NCBI GenBank assembly: GCA_016712225.1
Contig: JADJRL010000003.1
Span: 4,849,501 to 4,913,500 of the forward strand
Direction of reading: 5' to 3'
DNA length: 64,000 nucleotides
From: Candidatus Defluviibacterium haderslevense
Lineage (GTDB): Bacteria > Bacteroidota > Bacteroidia > Chitinophagales > Saprospiraceae
Part shown: piece after piece, positions 9,701-17,800 of the stretch
Layout of the letters: the number at the start of each line of letters is the position of its first letter
Position numbering within the stretch: the first letter of the stretch is position 1
Program-made: the position numbers and the translations under genes
Notes under the pieces: generated by a model
Told to the model about the DNA's origin: nothing
Databases searched by the model: none
Seen by the model: the letters and a program-made list of their open reading frames with translations, nothing else

Positions 9701-12641
9701 TGTTGCTGCAGAAATTTCACATACAGCCCGTGTTTCGTTGGAGAATATTATCGGAATTGAGATGTCATACATTAAAGGTGAGCTTAAGTTTGTGAATCTT
9801 GGAATCAATGTCAATGGATATGCTCTTTATACTGATTATTTTACAAAAGAAACATCAAGCCCGGTTATTATTAAAGGTAATGTAAACTTGAATTTTGAAC
9901 AAAATGTAAAAGTATATGGAGGCATTGATTTCAGATTGGGAAAGGAAGCGGGACCTTTAAGTATAGCAGCCCCTTCAGATAAGAATTCAAATCCAAATTC
10001 CTGGAATCAAATTAAATTCTTATTTTCTGGAAAAGACAACTATGTTCATGCTGGTAGTTGGGGAGCTCCTAATAATTTAGATTTTTACAGAAGTAATGTT
10101 AGACCTGCATCAAATCTTAACTTATTATCCGCAGGTATTAAAGCTGATTTATTTGGAGAAGTATTTGCAGGATTATATTTTCAGGGAGGAACCAAAATTG
10201 ACGGTTTCCCTACTATAAACACATTTTTACCTGAATACAAAGGAAAGATTGTACCAAATCCTACAGATGTAAGTTCTTCAGGTACTAGTTCAGGAGCAAT
10301 AGCTGGATTTTTGCTAAATGCTAAAATGAAAGGTGGATTTTTATTGGTGTCTTATGATGCCAATGGATTACTTGGAGCTAATCTGAGTGTTTCTAAAATT
10401 AATAAGAGTAATTCATGCAATACGGATGGAAGTGCTATTGGTTTTGCAGGAGGGTATTACGCCAGGGGCAATGTATTTGCTAGTATTAAAGCAAATGCAT
10501 TTTTGGATGTAAACATGCTCGTATATAGTGGCAAATACAGCATTTTCGATAGTAAGATGGATTTTGTGATGGATTTTGGTTTTCCGAATCCAGGATATCT
10601 ACAGGGTGAATTTAGTTTTAGTTACAGTATACTCGGAGGTCTTAAAGAGGGCAATGAAACTATAGAATTTGATGCTGGAAATAAACCTTGCGTAATACGA
10701 GAAAACAATCCAACTACAGGAATAATGATTCATAAAAATCTTCTCCCAAGAGATGGCGCAACAAATATCAAAAATCTTGATACCATACAGGTCGAAACCA
10801 GACTTCCGTACTTAAAAGAATTTTGTATAGAAAAAACAAGCGAACAGACCGGTAAACTGCCCAGCGAATATTTAAGATATCGAATCCAGTCTTTTGTTCT
10901 GCGTGCGAAAAACAGTAAAAAAATTATAAAGACATCTTTAGTTGCACACGAAAACGAAAATAATTACCAGGTCGTATTGAATGAAAAGCTATCACCTGAG
11001 ACTACTTACGAGATTGATTATAATTATACCTGGGAAATTTCGAAAGATGGCAAACAAACTTATTCTGTAATCTCAGGTCAAGATGAAAAGGGCATAACAG
11101 AATTTACCACTGCTGAGGCAGATGCTGTCATTTCAAAGGATCTTTTGGAATACGCAATGCCAGGTCATAGACAACGTTACTGGAACAATGACTACGGTAT
11201 TCCATGTCTTAAATTTAAGAAAGATATTTCTCAGGAAAAATTACAAAAGATTTTCCCCAATGATAAGCTATATTTATATTTTGCAATAATTAAAGAACAT
11301 AAAATGGATGGATCAGTCACTATCCATAAAATACCCATTGAAAACTTTCCTACAGTTGATGATCAGGCAGGTGAAAATATGGACGGATCTGCAGATCAAT
11401 ATAATTCCTATAGCTCGACTAGATATAATTACTTGCAAGCATTCTTTAAGGATACCTTTCAGTTTTATTCTGGAAATAAAGCATTTTTTAAAACATACAA
11501 TCGCACGTTCGATCAAGAAGATGCTTTAACCAAAAATGGGTACCTTACTTTTTCAAAGCTAAATAAACTTCCATTCAGCAAAGGCTCATTATGCAACATG
11601 GTCATATATAGAGCAGTTCCAAAAGACAAGAATCCAGAAGATATTAATGGGTTAATTGAACAGTATTCAGATGAAACTACCCGTAATCAAATTCCGATAT
11701 ATGAGAATTCATTTGGAGTGAGTTTGTATCCAAACTTAATGGAAAAAATGAAAGACATTGTTATAAGTTTTGGAGCAACCAAAGCCTCCATTACGAGCAG
11801 CAAAAGATTCTTAGGAAATATAGATGATCAAAGATTTGATGTCAGCTCAGGATTCAACAGAGACGAAATGGAAGCGGTGATAGATAGGTCAATTGCTGAC
11901 TCATTGGACATAGTACCTCGTAATGCCTACTTGGGAATAAATGGTAGCAAGGAAGGAATTGATTTATATGACATGGAGTATCTGAACTATTTTTCAGTAT
12001 TAAGCAGAGTAGATAATCTAAGCTTCATCGATTGGATTGAAGATAAAAAAACGAATCAACGTAAAAGTGTGTATGATGTCAATTCCTCCATCGGCAAATC
12101 CAGAGAACACGAATTTTATTATAGTTTTATGGATAATGGTTATAAAAACAACGGATTACCAATAGACTATACCTATTTTAGTAATCATCAGGGTATTAAT
12201 AAATATGAAATTACTACAGAGGAAATCGAAAGTGGCAAACTCCAAAATGTTACATTGGGTACCAATTATGAGAATGGATTTATTTATGATGAATCATCTG
12301 ACTTTGATATCTATTTAGAAGACGGATTTCAAAGCATTCTTATGCTCAAGTATTTATTGATTAAACAAAAAATGGAGGAAAATGGAAATGGGTCATTCAC
12401 TGAATTCCCAGAGGATGATGTTCCTCTCTGGTTATCTTACGATTGGATGGATAAAACTGATTTTAAGATTAATTGGCAAGGAAAGTCCTATGACTTTAAT
12501 TGGGCAGATTATAATACCAGAGCGCTCTACCTCAATGTAGAGACAGGGAGAGGACGCAAGAAATTTAATGGTTGGAAAGAAAGCTTTTTACCAGAGGAAA
12601 ATAAATTTCTGTTGCCTATCAATCGAAATAAAGTTAAATAA
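3789..12641 (+). CDS. Giant (2950 aa) secreted TANFOR-like protein
   Basis: A signal peptide (about residues 1-20) is followed by a beta-rich domain (about 22-165) with the PVQVTGSIIPPHSL and LIPEGFTQVCLQMY features I associate with TANFOR-domain proteins. A fibronectin-like domain follows (about 168-280), and near residue 350 there is a GYSGKG motif typical of this group. Most of the remainder is repetitive beta structure. Residues about 1600-1785 form a charged Lys/Glu/Gln coiled coil, unusual inside such a protein. Residues about 2310-2440 look Ig-like. The last 500 residues match nothing I know, and no T9SS sorting domain is present. It is presumably a surface or periplasmic structural protein or adhesin. 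The flanking barrel and fibronectin genes suggest a joint assembly. Confidence 0.65.
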   Translation: MNKVIFLFFIFLIQTAGIYSQQVWPVQVTGSIIPPHSLDLKVYGNDRSTDLNFQVLLNDPEELALQVIPILTIEQNGNVIYQTDMNYSTNPITLNQFSSYLLDGAALNQYLSAEALSGNNGIGKGATLIPEGFTQVCLQMYGVDRTVPVSNKFCVSGNFRLNQAPQLIKPSFNDIIKMPTVQNMIFSWMPMHLSSGNHPGAVEYVYELVELPRGVMNANDVFESALKIYSTTVMSTSFIYSQSEPVLNPNTYYAWRVTAKSIMYPTSLLFQNEGKSEISMFMMYDVDAPSTVLNPFDNPAPRGCSVYETSYGPIAKADNESMMLGANQEVKLGFFKMKITEAIGDIQNGYSGKGIVYYPMLRSSLELEFKNIKVNKESRVYEAEKINAQTSPELNIPIDQIDGNKIKNYITNEFTDHVYSKITDQSIVAKLPESNSKINALPLALSNEKFPDELSCVTGIYFTPTNAYLNLISKNKNGDIYAATGIQTTPYGVKSDAHLVPIIISTKTERSDKITESIYFGGLASEGSKIFCDCKGYSSVKAKSALSISPEIIHEVNKILPITLISEKTITNLNTHIGKVKLNADFEINGLPGFTFSSKNAWLDLDQTQQLKIKIPPGSKLNNPTGRGIIIEDIAVKIPKDFNFISPATDLELDKGNIVINEEKLESGIMYKTDVLSLKEGKIGTWAYSIDSLILKINSEKKPELQFNGDMKAPFFEDKFAYRAQFEDRKYNFKKIHAIVNQSKLNMAMWKAEFNSKENSMLEAKLIQQDNGVLLSPKCSFDGDLNIKLTDQQFRDAIINQNKGITIDELKKALKIESLSFDLFNLRIEGLSSDPFKEMGKRYSINKLDKKAAKLIIGKEENKLTDASFQYEVNENTERLGLKIILVKGQSKVELIIWSKSKNNEFEFEGIEVKTIDQKCNCSAMNVIPTENEWNEIIRNYYNHKMSANKSIPLNTSGLLNYNKQIDLAYIEELEMIGIKQNAISWFPASVDESVIYIPFLNKYLQIEKDGNEYKGKYSNPKFGKPNIPWDYKLFDQLENASNDTINLPLVISEDLWSQFGFKSAYALPNNFKLYISEFKSSSNKLENASIKINLVGLLEIDGRSKFIEFSSLIDIPIGPTKVSLKDIMLHLIQDTKLNDNIIFLTTIKDGIADLSTETGSFARLSCEEGLSNFNLQGNFVSSIWTISDISNIKEPTSPINLGFKLTEDRIENNNSLLTDFIAPIKSTRKVDGEWKPWKFASSEDQHIVFTPGNTFEAYLDFSPTRSEAASTNSKNYMNQFHMEWMNSEGFTGILFKSMQMDIPILERKRTIDNSTIEFFMDTIYNAYYDLSGSNFFASYQAINEIPVSNNARLGGWRYKVDTLSFNIENSLLDENKLILKGNVKLPLVKDAPEKDSEKWLENYNDPWVPFKLGVEYNRYDKAPNILGFVDSIETRIFESAHIDNLGFKLEKESNVEFYYDKIAKKLKGRAKLNGRGIYTIKKLDAKIPVFKFQDINLNYSNSGLCKGDGMEGIESIDFGTWGISPFSPQEIATVKAAAETKTGQNLISKGKENKYAKSLGSKFDGLSKLAAFEINIHQPKFTCTGKEYKLIVGLDVSIMRDKDNLTEAQQKAYDQFNPLEAAERNKANEDKALKPIEEEYRNAQKNIQTIANEKKALLEERNQIQKEGKKLLKKFDKNTQAGRKKEASKIINSDATTAVLDRFNNINKKIEELNKKYQESLKQVKEKYKPFKEQKTKIKSAENELDAQTKASIAKNAKNNTLSGRAENFKADFKSKLSEAKATKTGAFSAGGDIEVSFTNQGFKDVALGCLALGGDFGPISFKGGINLFRDETTASTFDPNAVQSAWGNGFLGMIELKVLDLKFKTKFQTGSKFDKPDPNNTAEEFRYWFADLSLKSSQGIPLDNAKQFSLTGIGGGAYYNMATEKPNFDDVKQETPKANNDHCQVAGLKAGESLSGLQYKVAKGYFGGYVAAEISHTARVSLENIIGIEMSYIKGELKFVNLGINVNGYALYTDYFTKETSSPVIIKGNVNLNFEQNVKVYGGIDFRLGKEAGPLSIAAPSDKNSNPNSWNQIKFLFSGKDNYVHAGSWGAPNNLDFYRSNVRPASNLNLLSAGIKADLFGEVFAGLYFQGGTKIDGFPTINTFLPEYKGKIVPNPTDVSSSGTSSGAIAGFLLNAKMKGGFLLVSYDANGLLGANLSVSKINKSNSCNTDGSAIGFAGGYYARGNVFASIKANAFLDVNMLVYSGKYSIFDSKMDFVMDFGFPNPGYLQGEFSFSYSILGGLKEGNETIEFDAGNKPCVIRENNPTTGIMIHKNLLPRDGATNIKNLDTIQVETRLPYLKEFCIEKTSEQTGKLPSEYLRYRIQSFVLRAKNSKKIIKTSLVAHENENNYQVVLNEKLSPETTYEIDYNYTWEISKDGKQTYSVISGQDEKGITEFTTAEADAVISKDLLEYAMPGHRQRYWNNDYGIPCLKFKKDISQEKLQKIFPNDKLYLYFAIIKEHKMDGSVTIHKIPIENFPTVDDQAGENMDGSADQYNSYSSTRYNYLQAFFKDTFQFYSGNKAFFKTYNRTFDQEDALTKNGYLTFSKLNKLPFSKGSLCNMVIYRAVPKDKNPEDINGLIEQYSDETTRNQIPIYENSFGVSLYPNLMEKMKDIVISFGATKASITSSKRFLGNIDDQRFDVSSGFNRDEMEAVIDRSIADSLDIVPRNAYLGINGSKEGIDLYDMEYLNYFSVLSRVDNLSFIDWIEDKKTNQRKSVYDVNSSIGKSREHEFYYSFMDNGYKNNGLPIDYTYFSNHQGINKYEITTEEIESGKLQNVTLGTNYENGFIYDESSDFDIYLEDGFQSILMLKYLLIKQKMEENGNGSFTEFPEDDVPLWLSYDWMDKTDFKINWQGKSYDFNWADYNTRALYLNVETGRGRKKFNGWKESFLPEENKFLLPINRNKVK

Positions 12642-12684
12642 TTCATCAAATTAAATTTTGAAAATAAATAAATAAGGATTCAAT

Positions 12685-14853
12685 ATGTCGAAGCTAATCA
12701 TATCAATAGCAATTGTTTGTTCTGGATTTTTAAATGCAAAAGATTTTTTAAGTAATCCTTCTGAGTCTGAAACATATGTAAATAATTTAGGTATAAATAA
12801 ATTAGTACAGCAAAGATTCTACAAAGACACATTAATACCTAGCAGAACTAAAGCAAATGAAGGTATAGTTGTTCTTGCTAAAGCATACAATGATTCCATA
12901 GTCTTAAGATTTGCACCACCTGATTATGCTTTTTGGGTAAGAGCACAGAAGAGTGGATTTGTAGTTAAACGTGGTAAAGACAGCACTAGTCTGAAGCAAA
13001 TTGCAATTGTATTTCCAATTCCTTTAAAACAAATTGACACTTCCAATTTCTCAAAAGACTCATTTTCATTAATGGCTACCGGTCTTCTCTATGGCAATGT
13101 AGATAGATCACAAATACAAGGATACATGAAAGATTATCGCGCTAATCAACAAATTCTGGATATGTCATTGTTGGTTTCCGAGTTTTCTGCCAATGCTGCT
13201 CATATCTTAGGATTTAGATATGTGGACAAGGATGTAAGACCAGGAGAAACATATTACTATGAAGTAAGTAATCCTGTGTACGAAAACAAAAAATACAAGG
13301 CAAAGACTAAAATCAAAAATGAATATAAATCAATTCGTGCTCCATACCAATTCAATATCAGCACTGGAGATGAGCAATTAACGCTTAGATGGAGCAAGGA
13401 TTACAATGGTCGTGCTTTTACTTACTATATGATTGAAAGATCAGATGACAATAAGAATTTTTATCCAATTACTGAACGGCCCTTAGTATTCTATCAGTCC
13501 GAATTAAGTAAAGGGATTCCTGATTTTTCTTATATAGATAGTTTAAATCTAATTAATGATACTAAATATTATTATAGATTATTGGGTGGAAATAGTTTTG
13601 GAGAATTTAGTCCCGCCGCATTGGCTGATGGAACTCCAAAAGATTTGACACCACCAAGTCCTCCAAAAATTACCAATGCATCTTATGACTACAAATCACA
13701 ACTCTTTAATATCGAATGGGAGAATGACTTTGACAATCTGTCTGCGGACTTTTCATATGCTCAACTCATGGTTGCCCGAAATGAAAAAGGCCCATATGCT
13801 GCATTAAGTGAAAAATTAGGGCCCACTGATTTTAACTACATCTATAATTTAGGAACTGATGTGACTGAAGAAATGGAAGGTCCTTATTTTTTTAGAATAG
13901 AATGTTATGATCAAAGTGGAAACAAAAGTTTTTCTGAATTTGAATCTGCCTTTGTACCTGATTTTACCAATCCTGCTGTTCCAGATACTCTGATTGGATC
14001 TATTGATAGTTTGAGTTTTGTAAATATTCAATGGCCAAAGAGTAGCTCTAAAGATGTACGAGGTTATTGGTTGTATTGGGCAAATAGTCCAGATGCTGAA
14101 TTTTCACTTGTTAGCCAAACCATACTGACAGATACTACGTATAAGTATTATATTGAAGAAAAGTCATTGACAAAAAATATTTATTATACATTAAGAGCCG
14201 AAGATTATGCATATAACAGAAGTGATGCTGCAATAGTCTTAAAATTAAAACGCCGCGATGTGGTTCCACCTATCACTCCTATGATTAAAGCAGCATATAC
14301 GGATTCATTAAAACTAAAATTGAATATAATTCCCAGCGGAAGTGACGATGTTAGAATTAATCAATTATTCAGAAGAGACATAGATAGCAAGGACACAACT
14401 TGGACTTTATTAGACAGCTTTCCTTCAATGTCCATTTATAGTGATCACAAGGCTGTACTTAATACTCATTATGAGTATAAAATGAGAGCCATTGATTCTA
14501 CAGGAAACATCAGTACTTTTTCAGTTATTAAAGGAGGAATATTAAAAGCTACATCTCAGAATCTAGAAATAAAGGACTTTAAAATTCGTCAAACTAAAAA
14601 TTCTAATGAAGTAGAACTAAGCTGGAATTTTAATCCTCCTAAAGAACTAAAAGATAAGAAATATAAATTTATAATCTCACGATCTACAGGACAAGATGGT
14701 GTAAAATATTATCAGGAATTAAATGCTGAGATGAACTCATATAAAGACAGTAAACTTAATGGTGGTGTCTTATATAATTATGCAGTAAGTGTAAAATATG
14801 AAGATGGACTTTCTAGCTTAAACAGAGATATTAAATCATTACTTATCCAATAA
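12685..14853 (+). CDS. Secreted fibronectin type III multi-domain protein
   Basis: The 722-residue product has a short signal peptide (MSKLIISIAIVCSGFLNAKD) and no T9SS sorting domain. From about residue 215 to the end it carries four or five tandem fibronectin-III-like domains, marked by repeated YYY(R/K)L or YYFRI strand motifs and the linker TPPSPPKI. The first 200 residues have no family I recognise but contain a segment (FWVRAQKSGFVVKRG) that also looks like a degenerate fibronectin domain. It follows the giant gene by 43 bases and precedes the 1584-residue cargo gene by 29, so it is probably the third gene of one operon. The likely role is a binding or scaffold protein at the surface; catalysis is not indicated. 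Confidence 0.7.
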   Translation: MSKLIISIAIVCSGFLNAKDFLSNPSESETYVNNLGINKLVQQRFYKDTLIPSRTKANEGIVVLAKAYNDSIVLRFAPPDYAFWVRAQKSGFVVKRGKDSTSLKQIAIVFPIPLKQIDTSNFSKDSFSLMATGLLYGNVDRSQIQGYMKDYRANQQILDMSLLVSEFSANAAHILGFRYVDKDVRPGETYYYEVSNPVYENKKYKAKTKIKNEYKSIRAPYQFNISTGDEQLTLRWSKDYNGRAFTYYMIERSDDNKNFYPITERPLVFYQSELSKGIPDFSYIDSLNLINDTKYYYRLLGGNSFGEFSPAALADGTPKDLTPPSPPKITNASYDYKSQLFNIEWENDFDNLSADFSYAQLMVARNEKGPYAALSEKLGPTDFNYIYNLGTDVTEEMEGPYFFRIECYDQSGNKSFSEFESAFVPDFTNPAVPDTLIGSIDSLSFVNIQWPKSSSKDVRGYWLYWANSPDAEFSLVSQTILTDTTYKYYIEEKSLTKNIYYTLRAEDYAYNRSDAAIVLKLKRRDVVPPITPMIKAAYTDSLKLKLNIIPSGSDDVRINQLFRRDIDSKDTTWTLLDSFPSMSIYSDHKAVLNTHYEYKMRAIDSTGNISTFSVIKGGILKATSQNLEIKDFKIRQTKNSNEVELSWNFNPPKELKDKKYKFIISRSTGQDGVKYYQELNAEMNSYKDSKLNGGVLYNYAVSVKYEDGLSSLNRDIKSLLIQ

Positions 14854-14882
14854 ATAATTTTAATTATTCAAAAACAGGGAAT

Positions 14883-17800
14883 ATGATAATTTATAAATCA
14901 ATAAAAATTTCAATCATATATAAGTTTATTTTATCTAAATTAAACTTAAAAAGAGGGCAAGTAACTGCTTTTTTATATTTTCGAATGCTCTTCAGACTTT
15001 CTTTTGTTGCATTGTTATTACTTAAATTTAGTTTAATTGATGCCCAAACTTTCGTCCCTGTAAATGTCTCTGGCTTTAACCATGACTTGATTGCCAATGG
15101 CTCTGGCGGAACCAATCGCGCAGCAGCGACAACAACAATAACTTTTGATGGTGTTAATATCGGAGGAGATAATGTGATGTATTCCAAAGATTTTAGAGGC
15201 AATAATAATCCAACTACAGCTCCAATTTATGGTTTGCCAACTAACAGAATTATTAATAGCGTAAACCTCGTCGGCGCCAATTATCAGCTTGCACACTATG
15301 ATTCCAGTAATGCTTTAGTTTTAAAAACGAATGGCAGTTCAGGTTCTTTGAAATTGGAAACACCTGGAGTTTTTTCAAAAATTGCTTTTCTCGGTTCCAG
15401 CGCTGAAGGTGCGTCCACTTTTAATGTAATTTTAAATTTTAGTGATGGGACAAATACCAGTGCTCCTTTTTCAGTTCCAGATTGGTTTGATGGAACTGGT
15501 TTTGCAATTAAGGGAATTGGAAGAGTAACAAGAACTCAGGTTCAAACTCAGGGGCCAGATCAATTTACCGGAACTTCTGAAAATCCACGACTTTATGATA
15601 ACCAGATAAGCCTAAATGCTCCTTTCAATACCAAAATACTAACCAGCATCACTTTTACTAAGACTTCTGCTGGAGGAAGCACCGCTATATTAGCCATCAA
15701 TGGAATCACACCAGTTAATGCTCCCGCTGCTCCGGTAGCGATCTCAGCAACAAATATAAACGCACCTAATTTTACAGCTAATTGGCGCTCCGTTTCTGGT
15801 GCGACTACTTATTATATTGATGTTTCAACCAGTCCTACTTTTAGTTCATTGGTTGCAAATTATAATAATCGAAGCGTTGGAAATGTACAAACTTTGAATA
15901 TCACTGGACTTCCTTTTTATCCAATTTATTATTATCGAGTCAGGGCTGCTAATGCCGGCGGAATTAGTGCCAGTAGTAATACTATTGATGTTATTGTACA
16001 ACAATGTCCAATTGGAAATGTCCTTGTCAGTACACAATCCCAAATAGATAGTTTCAAAATTCAATACCCATATTGTACAAAAATTACAGGTCTACTCAAT
16101 ATTACTAATGGCAACGATATCTTTAATGTAAATGGATTTAACAAAATAGATACAATAACAGACCAATTAAATATAATAAATAATTCAATATTGAATAATT
16201 TGGATGGTTTTAAAAATTTAAAATTTGTCGGTTCCAATTTTTGGATTGCTGGAAATGGTATATTAAGTTCTGTCAAATCATTTGATAGCCTGGTTAATGT
16301 GGGTCATTTATACATAGGAGCAAATCCAAAACTCACTGAAATTTCCGGATTTTATAAAGTTAAAATTTTTCCTCTGATGACTATAGAAAATAACTTGGAA
16401 TTGGTGAAGCTTGATTGTTTTTCTTCATTGAATGTTATCAATAGCCAACTGACATTTAAAGCCAATCCAAAATTATTAGATATTCAATCATTAGGGGGAG
16501 TGAAAACCGTGAATGGTTTTTTGAATATTGAAAATAATACTAAGCTTTCCACATTAACCGCTTTTCGTTTAACAACTTTTATTAAAGACCTTAATATTGT
16601 ATCTAATCCTTCACTTTTTACATTAAATGATTTAAGTGCTGTTACAAATGTGGATGGGAAAATTCAAATTCAAAGTAACTCGTCCATAAATAACATCTCT
16701 GGATTAAAAAATATAAATCCTGCCACAATCAAAGGAACAGGCCTGATTATTACAAACAATACTTCATTATCCGTTTGCAATCTCCCTAACTTCTGCACTT
16801 ATCTTCAGGGGGCAGGTGCTAGAAGCATCTCAGGAAATCTAGGTAATTGCGTGACGGAACAAGCTGTCATTAATGCATGCAATGCACTTGCAGCTCCGGT
16901 AGCATTAGCGGCTACTAGTATTACTTCCTCTGGTTTCACAGCCAACTGGCAAGCAACATCCGGTTCTACAAAATATTTACTGGATGTCTCCACGAGTTCC
17001 ACGTTCACCACTTTTGTAACTGGATATAATAATCTCGATGTAGGAAATGTGTTGACTTTTGGAATAACTGGATTAAGCACAAGTACCATTTATTATTATA
17101 GAGTTAGAGCTAACAATGCATCAAGCACTAGTCCCAATAGCAATGTAATACAACTTACGACCTTAGCTGCCGGACTAACCGCTCCAGTAGCATTGGCGGC
17201 TACCAGTATCACAAGCACTGCATTCACAGCCAACTGGCAAGCATCGTCCGGCGCTACAAAATATTTACTTGACGTGTCCACAAGTTCTACATTCAACACT
17301 TTTGTAACAGGATATAATAATCTCGATGTAGGAAATGTTTTAACCCGAAACATTACAGGATTAAATGCGAATACGATGTATTATTTTAGAGTGAGAGCCA
17401 ACAATACTTCAAGCACAAGTACTAATAGTAATGTAATACAACTTACGACTTTAGCTGCCGGACTAACAGCACCAGTAGCATTGGCTGCTACCAATATTTC
17501 ATCTTTTGGTTTCACTGCTAACTGGCAAGCATCATCTGGTGCTACAAAATATTTACTGGATGTCTCTACAAGTTCCACGTTCAACACTTTTGTTACGGGA
17601 TATAATAATCTCGATGTAGGAAATGTGTTAACTCAAAATATTACAGGATTAACTGCAAATACTTTGTACCACTATAGAGTCAGAGCAAATAATACCTCAA
17701 GCATAAGTTCTAATAGTAATGTCATACTACTTACAACGCTAGATAATTCAATAGTTCCTAAACCTGTCTCGGTTTCCGGATTTACTTATGATATTATAGC

